NCBI GenBank assembly: GCA_041744735.1
Contig: JBGTKH010000529.1
Span: forward strand, 1-9,424
Source: JBGTKH01 sp041744735
Lineage (GTDB): Bacteria > Planctomycetota > Planctomycetia > Pirellulales > Pirellulaceae
Length of the DNA stretch: 9,424 nucleotides
Direction: 5' to 3'
Positions 1 to 6,414 of this stretch are shown here, piece after piece; position 1 is the stretch's first letter; the number at the start of each line of letters is the position of its first letter. A model generated the notes under the pieces. That model saw only the letters and a list, made by a program, of their open reading frames with translations, was not told the DNA's origin and ran no database searches. A program made the position numbers and the translations under genes.

Positions 1-364
1 CACTGATCGTCAAACTATCGTAGTCGGTTGCAATGTCCGGGTCGTCGAACGATGCGGACACGTCCAACACAGTCGGCGGCGCGCACTCGTTAACCGTGAC
101 ATCCGAGATGGGCTGAATCAGAATTGGCGCATCATTGATCGAATTGACCGTCAGTTGAAATGTGCTCTCCACGAACTCGCCCGCTTGATCGGTGGCTCGG
201 ATTGTGACGTTGACTGCGCCATGCTGATCGGGCAGCGGGCTGAGCGTCAGTGTCGTTCCCTCAACAACCGCCGACGCCACCGCGGGGTTGTCGTTGTCCT
301 GCACGCTCAGCGTCAGGCTGTCGTCATCGGCCAGGTCGTCGTCGTCAAAGACGCGAACCGACAT
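1..364 (-). CDS. Cadherin/Ig-like repeat protein, partial (C-terminal side off the left edge)
   Basis: Reading the minus strand gives an open frame of about 121 codons with no stop before the left edge. It shows one and a half tandem beta-sandwich repeats: VRVFDDDDLADDDSLTLSV, then NPAVASAVVEGTTLTLSPLP, VNVTIRATDQAGEFVESTF and LTVNSINDAPILIQPISD, then a second repeat beginning VLDVSASFDDPDIATDYDSL. The FDDPD/FDDDDL acidic loops and the NDAP linker are typical of cadherin-like, calcium-binding modules in large exported proteins. The ATG at 364 is only the first Met in frame. It has no Shine-Dalgarno sequence and no signal peptide, and it falls just before the middle of a domain. The frame stays open upstream to a stop at 470-472, but residues there do not resemble the repeat. 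The gene is therefore probably 5'-truncated, or its true start lies elsewhere. The family call is firm; the start is not. Confidence 0.7.
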   Translation of the reverse strand, partial: MSVRVFDDDDLADDDSLTLSVQDNDNPAVASAVVEGTTLTLSPLPDQHGAVNVTIRATDQAGEFVESTFQLTVNSINDAPILIQPISDVTVNECAPPTVLDVSASFDDPDIATDYDSLTIS

Positions 365-521
365 AAAAAGCAACGCAAGAAACCGGCAGCAATGCCGGAA
401 GAGTTTCGCATCACGGCACCGCGGCCCGCGGATAGCTCGCACGGTGATCGCGCACCTCTCTCCAAAGGGTTAATTGCGATTCCCGTTCGTGACCGGTCAC
501 ACGGCGCCGCAGGGCAGGTAG

Positions 522-652
522 TTGGACAGCGCACCTTGTCCACTGGATAACGCAAATCGCCCGAATTCTCACGAATCCGGCTACGGAGTGCCAAGGCAAA
601 TCGCCCGAATTCTCACGAATCCGGCTACGGAGTGCCAAGGTGCGCTGTCCAA
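522..652. repeat. 131-bp composite repeat: tandem 44-bp units inside a 16-bp inverted repeat
   Basis: The outer arms ttggacagcgcacctt (522-537) and aaggtgcgctgtccaa (637-652) are perfect 16-bp reverse complements. They enclose the two 44-bp direct repeats at 553-596 and 597-640. The tetranucleotide gtag lies directly outside both arms (518-521 and 653-656), as a short target-site duplication would. Size, terminal inverted repeats and flanking duplication together suggest a small non-autonomous mobile element (MITE-like), but 4 bp can match by chance and no transposase is present. Confidence 0.5.
553..640. repeat. Two perfect tandem copies of a 44-bp unit
   Basis: Copies at 553-596 and 597-640 are identical. 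Each begins caaatcgcccgaattctcac and ends ggctacggagtgccaagg. Within each unit, ccgaattc-TCAC-gaatccgg can fold as an 8-bp stem with one mismatch and a TCAC loop, followed by ctacgg. The same fold recurs at 6373-6392. Perfect identity implies a recent duplication. No open frame of interest runs through it. Confidence 0.9.
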
Positions 653-678
653 GTAGATGAGTTGCGAGTTTAGGGCGG

Positions 679-700
679 GCTGAAGTTTTGCAACTTCAGC
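679..700. repeat. Perfect 9-bp hairpin downstream of ftsH, with ctacgg tail
   Basis: gctgaagtt (679-687), loop ttgc (688-691) and aacttcagc (692-700) form a perfect stem-loop, followed on the plus strand by tacgg. It lies 36 bp past the ftsH stop and could act as a 3'-end structure for that transcript. On the ftsH strand it is followed by a GC-rich run and not a T-tract, so it is not a classical intrinsic terminator. Stem pattern and tail match the other hairpins at 562-581 and 6373-6392, so I class it as a dispersed palindromic repeat. Confidence 0.65.
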
Positions 701-735
701 TACGGTTTTGAAACACCCGGCGATAGTCTCGAAAA

Positions 736-2784
736 TTATCCGCTGCGTTCAACTTGATCGGCGTCGCTGAGATCGGCGGGGTCTGTGGCCGCCGCGCGTT
801 TGGGCCTGGCGGTGGTGCCGGGGACGACGAGGGGGATGGGGGAGTTTTCTTCGATGATTATCCGCAGTTCGTCGGAGTCGACGGATTCGACTTCGATTAA
901 GCGTTCGGTCAGGGCGATCAGGGCGTCGCGGCGGACATCGAGAATGTGGCGGACCTTTTCGATGGACTCGTCGATGATGCGGCGCACTTCTTGATCGATC
1001 TCGCGGGCGGTCTGTTCGCTGTAGCTGCGGACATGATCGTCCATGCCGGAGACGGCCAGGAACGGCGAGCGTTGGCTTTCGCGGTAGTTCACTCGGCCCA
1101 AGCGGCTCATGCCGTATTGCATGACCATGCTGCGAGACATGTCGGTCGCGCGTTCCAGATCGTTCGACGCGCCGGTGGAGATGTCGTTGTAGATAATCTC
1201 CTCGGCGATCGTGCCGGCCAGCAGTACTTGGATGCGGCTTTCCAGTTCGGCCTGCGTCATCAGATAGCGATCGCCTTCGGGCCGCTGCATCGTGTAGCCG
1301 AGCGCCGCCAGACCGCGCGGAATGATCGAGACTTTGTGCACGGGGTCGGTGTTCGGCAGGCTGTACGCGACCAGCGCGTGGCCGCTTTCGTGATAGGCGA
1401 CGCGGCGCTTTTCTTCTTCGTTCATCACCCGCTGTTTCTTTTCCAGGCCGGCGGTGACTCGCTCGACGCCCTCGTTGAACTCCTTCATGCCAACGGCGTT
1501 CTTTTCGGCGCGGGCGGCCAACAGCGCGGCTTCGTTAACCAAATTGGCCAAATCTGCGCCGACCGAGCCGGGCGTGATGGCCGCGACGTGCCGCAGGTCG
1601 ACCGTCGGATCGAGCTTCACGGATTTGACGTGCACTTTCAGGATCGCTTCGCGGCCTCGGACATCGGGGCGATCGACCAGCACGTGACGGTCGAAGCGGC
1701 CGGGCCGTAGCAGCGCTTGGTCGAGCGTCTCGGGGCGGTTGGTTGCGCCCATCACGATCACGCCAGCGTTGGAATCGAAGCCGTCCATTTGCACCAGCAG
1801 GGCGTTGAGCGTTTGTTCGCGTTCGTCGTGACCGCCGACGAGGCTGCCGCCACGACTCTTGCCCAGCGCGTCCAACTCGTCGATGAAAATGATGCACGGC
1901 GCCTTGGCTTCCGCTTGTTGAAACATGTCGCGCACGCGAGCCGCGCCGACGCCCACGAACATCTCGACGAAGTCGCTGCCCGAGAGGCTGAAGAACGGCA
2001 CGCTCGCTTCGCCCGCGATGGCTTTGGCCAGCAGCGTCTTACCCGTGCCCGGCGGGCCGACCAACAGCACGCCCTTGGGAATGCGGCCGCCCAGCCGCTG
2101 ATATTTTTCCGGAGCCCGCAGGAAGTCGACGACCTCGCGAACTTCCTCGACCGCTTCGTCGATGCCGGCCACGTCGTCGAACGTAACGCCCAGATCCTCT
2201 TGTGCGTAAAGCTTGCCGCGGCTGCGCCCGAATTGCATCGGCGATCCCGCGCCGCCCAGCCGCCGCATCATCAATACAAACAGCAGCACGAACATTCCGG
2301 TCACGATCAACAGCGGGCCGTACGCTCGCCAGATACTGGGTTCGGACTCAAACCGCCAGTCGATGCCGTTAGCCGTCAGCTTGGCGGAGATGTCTTTGTC
2401 GACCTCGCCCGAACTGGCGCTCCACGTGCGGAACTGCACGTCCGTGTCTTTCTGCGTTTTGCCATCCGAGCCCAGCGGTTCCAGAATCTCGCGGTCCACG
2501 CGGCCCACGATGCGTGTCGTGCCGACCTCGACACTTCGCAGATTGCTAAAGCGGATCTTCTTGGGCGACGTGCCGCTGGTTTCGACGACGATCGAGCCGT
2601 CTTTGCCCGCTTCGACCAGCCGCTCGAAATCCGGGTAGGCGATCTCCTGAAAATGATTCGTGATCACCCAGGTGGCGACCAGCAGCATCGACACGACGCC
2701 GATCACGGCGTACCAAATGAGATTCTGGCCTCCCGACGAACCTTTTCCATCTTGTTTGCGGCCGGAACCGTGATCTTGATTCAT
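736..2784 (-). CDS. ftsH: ATP-dependent membrane zinc metalloprotease FtsH
   Basis: A membrane-anchored AAA+ protease of 682 residues, within the usual 600-700 range. FtsH forms a hexamer that extracts and degrades misfolded membrane proteins and short-lived regulators; in proteobacteria one substrate is LpxC of lipid A synthesis. A hydrophilic N-terminus is followed by a membrane segment at about residues 22-42, an external domain (about 45-155) and a second membrane segment (about 156-172). The AAA module has Walker A GPPGTGKT (243-250), pore loop FVGVG (276-280), Walker B IIFIDE (298-303) and the second region of homology ending LLRPGRFDR with two arginine fingers. The peptidase domain has the zinc site HESGH (465-469) and the probable third ligand Asp542 in SNDLERAT. 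The usual GFSGADL block reads GSVGADL (about 406-412). A GAGGA site lies 11 nt before the ATG. The gene is divergent from dxr. Planctomycetes often carry several FtsH paralogues; which one this is cannot be told. Confidence 0.97.
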   Translation of the reverse strand: MNQDHGSGRKQDGKGSSGGQNLIWYAVIGVVSMLLVATWVITNHFQEIAYPDFERLVEAGKDGSIVVETSGTSPKKIRFSNLRSVEVGTTRIVGRVDREILEPLGSDGKTQKDTDVQFRTWSASSGEVDKDISAKLTANGIDWRFESEPSIWRAYGPLLIVTGMFVLLFVLMMRRLGGAGSPMQFGRSRGKLYAQEDLGVTFDDVAGIDEAVEEVREVVDFLRAPEKYQRLGGRIPKGVLLVGPPGTGKTLLAKAIAGEASVPFFSLSGSDFVEMFVGVGAARVRDMFQQAEAKAPCIIFIDELDALGKSRGGSLVGGHDEREQTLNALLVQMDGFDSNAGVIVMGATNRPETLDQALLRPGRFDRHVLVDRPDVRGREAILKVHVKSVKLDPTVDLRHVAAITPGSVGADLANLVNEAALLAARAEKNAVGMKEFNEGVERVTAGLEKKQRVMNEEEKRRVAYHESGHALVAYSLPNTDPVHKVSIIPRGLAALGYTMQRPEGDRYLMTQAELESRIQVLLAGTIAEEIIYNDISTGASNDLERATDMSRSMVMQYGMSRLGRVNYRESQRSPFLAVSGMDDHVRSYSEQTAREIDQEVRRIIDESIEKVRHILDVRRDALIALTERLIEVESVDSDELRIIIEENSPIPLVVPGTTARPKRAAATDPADLSDADQVERSG

Positions 2785-2859
2785 GCTTCATTTTTTCCTC
2801 TATCTGCTGGCTGATGGTGGCGGACAAGATTGTGACGCCATGCTAAACTTTATGGTTCC

Positions 2860-2886
2860 ATTATACAACGACTCGGACAATTCCAA
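2860..2886 (-). promoter_or_regulatory. Putative sigma70-type promoter for ftsH
   Basis: On the minus strand a perfect TATAAT (-10) sits at 2865-2860. The best -35 match is TTGGAA at 2886-2881 (4 of 6), with a short 15-nt spacer; a 17-nt spacer gives only GGTTGG. Transcription would start near 2853, leaving about 70 nt of leader before the ftsH ATG. The -10 is strong and correctly placed, but the -35 is weak. Confidence 0.5.
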
Positions 2887-2933
2887 CCGCAACGGGCACT
2901 TGGATCGCGTCGATGACGTGAAGGCAATCCGGC

Positions 2934-2962
2934 TTGTCGGGCTGGGGCGGCGGGCCTAGAAT
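2934..2962 (+). promoter_or_regulatory. Putative sigma70-type promoter for the dxr-rseP unit
   Basis: TTGTCG (2934-2939, 4 of 6 to TTGACA) is followed by an ideal 17-nt spacer and TAGAAT (2957-2962, 5 of 6 to TATAAT). The predicted start near 2969 gives a leader of about 65 nt to the dxr ATG. It lies in the 250-bp divergent region shared with ftsH, and its -35 is about 70 bp from the ftsH -10, so one regulator bound between them could affect both. Confidence 0.55.
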
Positions 2963-3034
2963 GCTGGGCTGAACGGAAGTCTATACGGAAATATACCTTA
3001 TCGCTCGTCGCTCCGCCGCCGACAACGCCACTCG

Positions 3035-4198
3035 ATGACCCACCGCCCCCGCAACGTCGCGATCCTCGGTTCGACCGGTAGTATCGGACGCAGCACGTTG
3101 GAGGTGATCGACGCGTCAAACGGGCGGCTGCGAGTTGCGGCGCTTTCGGCCAATGCGAGTCTCAAACAGCTTTTAGGGCAAGCACTCAACGTGCGGCCGC
3201 GATGGGTCGTCGCGACCAATTGCGATCAAGCGGCGCGATTCGACTGGTCGTCGCTCTCCACAGAGACAAAGTTATTGACTGGGCCCGATGCGTTGGAGCG
3301 AATCGTCACTGAACCAGACATCGATGTGGTCGTGGCCGCAATCGTCGGCAGTGCGGGACTGCGAGGCACTTGGGCGGCGCTTGACGCGGGCAAGACCGTC
3401 GCATTGGCCAACAAAGAAACGCTCGTGGTCGCCGGCCCGTTGGCAATGCGGTTAGCTGCGCAGCGAGGCGCGACGATTTTGCCGGTCGACAGCGAACATA
3501 GTGCGGTGTTTCAGGCGCTGCAAGCCGGTCGCCGCGAAGACGTTAAACGAATCATTCTGACGGCCAGTGGCGGGCCGTTTCGCTGCCATACGCGCGAGCA
3601 GCTTGAACAGGTTACGGTCGACGACGCTCTGGCTCATCCCACGTGGGACATGGGCCCGAAGATCACGATCGATTCGGCCACGATGATGAACAAGGCGTTG
3701 GAGATTATCGAGGCCCGCTGGTTGTTCGATCTGCCTCCCGAGCGGATCGATGTTGTCGTGCACCCTCAATCGATCGTGCATTCGATGGTAGAATACAACG
3801 ACGGTTCGGTGCTGGCGCAGATGAGCCCGCCCGATATGAAGTTGCCGATTCAGTACGCGCTGTCCTATCCAGAACGATGGGAAGGGCCGGCCGCGAAATT
3901 GGATTTGACGGAGTCGTTGCGGCTGGATTTCGAGCCGCCGGACTTGGATCGATTCCCCGCGCTTCAGTTGGGCTACGAAGTGGCTCGCGCCGGAGGCACG
4001 ACGGGGGCTGTGCTGAACGCGGCCAACGAAGCGGCCGTCGCGGGCTTTTTGGAAGGACAACTGACGTTCTCGGAAATCGTGCCGGCGTGCCGCGCGACTC
4101 TGGACAGTCACAACTATGACCCCAACCCGACGCTGGACGATTTGATCCGGCTCGACACTTGGGCTCGCAAGGAGATTACACGGTGGGTTTGTACTTGA
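3035..4198 (+). CDS. dxr: 1-deoxy-D-xylulose 5-phosphate reductoisomerase
   Basis: Cytosolic enzyme of the non-mevalonate (MEP) isoprenoid pathway. It rearranges and reduces 1-deoxy-D-xylulose 5-phosphate to 2-C-methyl-D-erythritol 4-phosphate using NADPH and a divalent metal. The 387 residues are a normal length. Visible motifs are the NADPH-binding loop GSTGSIG (12-18), ANKETL (125-130), the metal site VDSEHSAVFQ with Asp152 and Glu154, substrate loop TASGGPF (176-182), HPTWDMG (201-207), MMNKALE with Lys220 and metal ligand Glu223, HPQSIVHSMVEY (243-254) and LNAANEAAV (327-335). All catalytic residues appear intact. The ATG at 3035 has no clear Shine-Dalgarno sequence but sits directly before the Rossmann strand, as expected. 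The C-terminal end overlaps the start of rseP, so the two are very likely co-transcribed. The alternative symbol is ispC. Confidence 0.97.
   Translation: MTHRPRNVAILGSTGSIGRSTLEVIDASNGRLRVAALSANASLKQLLGQALNVRPRWVVATNCDQAARFDWSSLSTETKLLTGPDALERIVTEPDIDVVVAAIVGSAGLRGTWAALDAGKTVALANKETLVVAGPLAMRLAAQRGATILPVDSEHSAVFQALQAGRREDVKRIILTASGGPFRCHTREQLEQVTVDDALAHPTWDMGPKITIDSATMMNKALEIIEARWLFDLPPERIDVVVHPQSIVHSMVEYNDGSVLAQMSPPDMKLPIQYALSYPERWEGPAAKLDLTESLRLDFEPPDLDRFPALQLGYEVARAGGTTGAVLNAANEAAVAGFLEGQLTFSEIVPACRATLDSHNYDPNPTLDDLIRLDTWARKEITRWVCT
4169..4174 (+). promoter_or_regulatory. Ribosome binding site that sets the rseP start
   Basis: AAGGAG within the 3' end of dxr lies 8 nt before GTG 4183. It decides in favour of that start over TTG 4159, which would put this site inside the rseP coding sequence. 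Confidence 0.75.
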
Positions 4199-6318
4199 TT
4201 GCGGCGTCGTCAACACTCCAGTGGTGGCTGGAACCGGGCAATTGGCTGGCCATGTTTTTGGTCGCCGTCGGCTTGGGCACGGTGATTTTTGTGCACGAGT
4301 TGGGACACTTTCTAGTCGCCAAGGCGTGCGGCGTGAAGTGCGAGAAGTTTTACGTCGGCTTCGATTTCTTCGACATCAAGCTGTTTGGCTACGTGATCGT
4401 GCCGCGCTCGCTGGTCAAATTCCAGTGGGGAGAGACGGAATACGGCATCGGCAACATTCCGCTGGGCGGTTACGTGAAGATGCTCGGCCAGGACGACAAT
4501 CCGGCTCCGTCGAAGCAAGCCGAAGAGATGGAGCGGATCAAGGTCCGCAAAGAGGGCGCCGCGGAGCAGGACGAACAATCGTTTGAACTCGACCCACGCA
4601 GCTATCTAGCCAAGAGCGTACCACGGCGAATGGCCATCATTTCGGCCGGCGTAATTATGAATCTGATCTTCGCCGTGATTTTCGCCACGATCGCCTTTCG
4701 GCTTGGCGTCGCGAACACGCCCTGCGTTGTCGGCGGCACGATACCCGGCGGGCCGGCTTGGGAGATCGGCCTTGAACCCGGCGACAAGATCGTGCAGATC
4801 GGGCGCGACGGCAAGCGGCGCGATCACTTGCGGTTCCGCGACGATTTGGTGAACGCCGTGGTTCTAAACGGCGGCGAACAAGATCTCGATGTGCTCGTCC
4901 GCCGCGCTGATGGTCACGACAAATGGATGGCCATTCGGCCGCGAAATGACTTGGCGAGCGGTTACGCCACGATTGGCCTCTCGCCCGCCGCGTCAACACA
5001 GCTCAGCGAAACGATACCGGTGGTTGATCGTTTTCCCGCCTCGCTGGCGAAGCCGGCTTTCAAAGGCGGCGATGTGATCGTTGCGGTCGGCGGCGAATCG
5101 CTGGGCGATGACGAAGAGTTGCGGTACGCCAAATTGAAGAGCATCTTGTTACTGCGCGCGGCTGACAGACTAACGTTCACGGTCCAGCGCGCCGGCGACT
5201 CGGAAGGTCAGCCGCAACAGCAAGTCGATATCGAGGTCCAACCCAATCCGGCCCGTGAACTAGGGATCGTGATGAAGATCGGCAAGATCACCGCGATCCA
5301 GAAAGATTCACCTGCAGCGAAGTCTGGTATCCAAGTTGGCGACGTCATTGAACAGGTCAGCGGCGAACCGGTTGGCGATCCGATGACGTTGACCGACCGT
5401 CTGCGGCGTTTGATCGGGCAATCGGTCGCAATCACAGTCACGCGAGGCGACGAATCCCATACGCTGAACGTCGTGCCGCAGGTGCCTCAGACCACCACGG
5501 GGCAGATTCAGGATGGCGCGCCGATGTCGTCCGAGGAAATTGGTATTGCCTACGAAGTGCTCAATCGTGTGCACGACGTCGTAGCGAACAGCCCGGCGGC
5601 AAGCCAGGACCTGCGTGCCGGAGACGAGATTGTCAAAGTAGAATTCGTGGCCGCCGGTCCGGAGCAGAAAGAAATTGAGGAGCAGCAACTGCACTTCAAC
5701 AACGAGCCGATTGAACTGGACGACGAGCATCTGAATTGGCCGTTGATCAACACGCGGCTGCAAATGAGTCTGCCGGACACAAAGCTGAAAATCACCTTCC
5801 GACGCGGCAAGGAACCTCAGACAGTCGAACTGCAATCGGTGGCCTCAACCGAGTTCTTCTATCCCAATCGCGGCCTGCTGCTCTCTTCGCTGCAACAGGA
5901 ATTCCAAGCCGAGTCGTGGGGCGAAGCACTCGCTCTAGGCGGACGGCAGACGTGGGAAGACTCGCTGAAGATTGTCGTTTTCTTGCGAAAGCTGGTCACG
6001 CGCAAATTGGCGGTCACGGGTCTGGGCGGTCCGGGAACCATCGCGGTGGTCGCCACGGCCGAAGCGGCGGAAAGTCCGACGCGGCTGCTGATGTTTCTGA
6101 CGTTGCTCAGCGCCAATCTGGCGGTCGTCAACTTCCTTCCCATACCGGTCTTGGACGGCGGGCACATGATGTTCCTGGCGTGGGAAGGAATTCGCGGCAA
6201 GCCGCCCAGTGAAAAATGGCAGGTCGGCTTGACGCTCGCCGGTTTCGCGTTCGTCCTTAGCCTGATGCTGTTCGTGATCGGTTTGGACGTGGTACGCTTG
6301 TCGGGGCTGGGCGGGTAG
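4183..6318 (+). CDS. rseP: Site-2 intramembrane zinc protease RseP, enlarged multi-PDZ form
   Basis: Polytopic M50 family protease that cuts membrane proteins within the bilayer; in E. coli it cleaves anti-sigma factor RseA and remnant signal peptides. I start it at GTG 4183, because AAGGAG at 4169-4174 lies 8 nt upstream; the longer reading from TTG 4159 lacks such a site. This gives 711 residues. The first membrane helix carries the zinc motif HELGH (38-42), followed by NIPLGGYVKMLGQ (about 91-103) and a second helix (about 150-174). Next come PDZ-like modules at about 179-252 and 362-432, and a more divergent third at about 455-555. The third zinc-ligand motif NFLPIPVLDGGH ends at residue 661, and a final helix spans about 682-702. 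E. coli RseP has 450 residues, so roughly 260 are extra, all between the two halves of the active site. The 16-nt overlap with dxr suggests translational coupling. The natural substrate is unknown. Confidence 0.93.
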   Translation: MGLYLIAASSTLQWWLEPGNWLAMFLVAVGLGTVIFVHELGHFLVAKACGVKCEKFYVGFDFFDIKLFGYVIVPRSLVKFQWGETEYGIGNIPLGGYVKMLGQDDNPAPSKQAEEMERIKVRKEGAAEQDEQSFELDPRSYLAKSVPRRMAIISAGVIMNLIFAVIFATIAFRLGVANTPCVVGGTIPGGPAWEIGLEPGDKIVQIGRDGKRRDHLRFRDDLVNAVVLNGGEQDLDVLVRRADGHDKWMAIRPRNDLASGYATIGLSPAASTQLSETIPVVDRFPASLAKPAFKGGDVIVAVGGESLGDDEELRYAKLKSILLLRAADRLTFTVQRAGDSEGQPQQQVDIEVQPNPARELGIVMKIGKITAIQKDSPAAKSGIQVGDVIEQVSGEPVGDPMTLTDRLRRLIGQSVAITVTRGDESHTLNVVPQVPQTTTGQIQDGAPMSSEEIGIAYEVLNRVHDVVANSPAASQDLRAGDEIVKVEFVAAGPEQKEIEEQQLHFNNEPIELDDEHLNWPLINTRLQMSLPDTKLKITFRRGKEPQTVELQSVASTEFFYPNRGLLLSSLQQEFQAESWGEALALGGRQTWEDSLKIVVFLRKLVTRKLAVTGLGGPGTIAVVATAEAAESPTRLLMFLTLLSANLAVVNFLPIPVLDGGHMMFLAWEGIRGKPPSEKWQVGLTLAGFAFVLSLMLFVIGLDVVRLSGLGG

Positions 6319-6333
6319 CGCATACGTAGCAGA

Positions 6334-6392
6334 AGTCGTGAGACATCTGCACTCTCACGAGTCATGAGACATCTGAACTCTCACGAGTTCAG
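6334..6392. repeat. Tandem 26-bp imperfect repeat ending in a palindromic hairpin
   Basis: agtcgtgagacatctgcact... (6334-6359) and agtcatgagacatctgaact... (6360-6385) are adjacent 26-bp copies with 24 matches. The second copy runs into a perfect stem ctgaactc (6373-6380), loop TCAC, gagttcag (6385-6392), then ctacac. The fold matches the hairpin in the 44-bp units near 562-581. The array fills most of the 96-bp gap between rseP and the HAD gene. It could mark the 3' end of the dxr-rseP transcript, but no T-tract follows. Confidence 0.8.
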
Positions 6393-6414
6393 CTACACGA
6401 TTCTAAGTTTCCCC

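Larger units (their letters stand above)
365..735. other. Gene-free, repeat-rich stretch between ftsH and the repeat-protein fragment
   Basis: No convincing gene lies in these 371 bases. Short open frames exist on both strands, but they lack Shine-Dalgarno sites and recognisable protein motifs, and several simply translate the 44-bp repeat (giving a recurring RSRIRENSGDL-like peptide). The stretch holds the composite repeat at 518-656 and a perfect hairpin at 679-700, each listed separately. It lies downstream of the ftsH stop codon. Confidence 0.6.

Noticed and set aside
155..550. Plus-strand 131-codon frame at the left end
   Set aside because: It overlaps the minus-strand repeat-protein frame, which has clear domain motifs; the plus frame has none and runs on into repeat sequence.
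679..700. Intrinsic terminator for ftsH
   Set aside because: The stem is perfect but no T-tract follows on the ftsH strand; it is better described as a dispersed palindrome.
946..2814. Long plus-strand open frames (254 and 365 codons) opposite ftsH
   Set aside because: They mirror the strongly conserved ftsH coding strand, have His/Ala/Arg-rich compositions typical of antisense frames in GC-rich genes, and show no recognisable motif.
4159..4182. TTG 4159 as the rseP start
   Set aside because: GTG 4183 has AAGGAG 8 nt upstream; the TTG reading would place that site inside the gene and adds eight residues with no family support.
6334..6385. Direct repeats as a possible CRISPR fragment
   Set aside because: The 26-bp copies are directly adjacent with no spacer, number only two, and no cas gene is nearby. 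The 44-bp pair at 553-640 fails for the same reasons.
6364..6414. ATG 6364 as the HAD gene start
   Set aside because: This stretch is part of the 26-bp tandem repeat and hairpin; the conserved domain starts just after ATG 6415.
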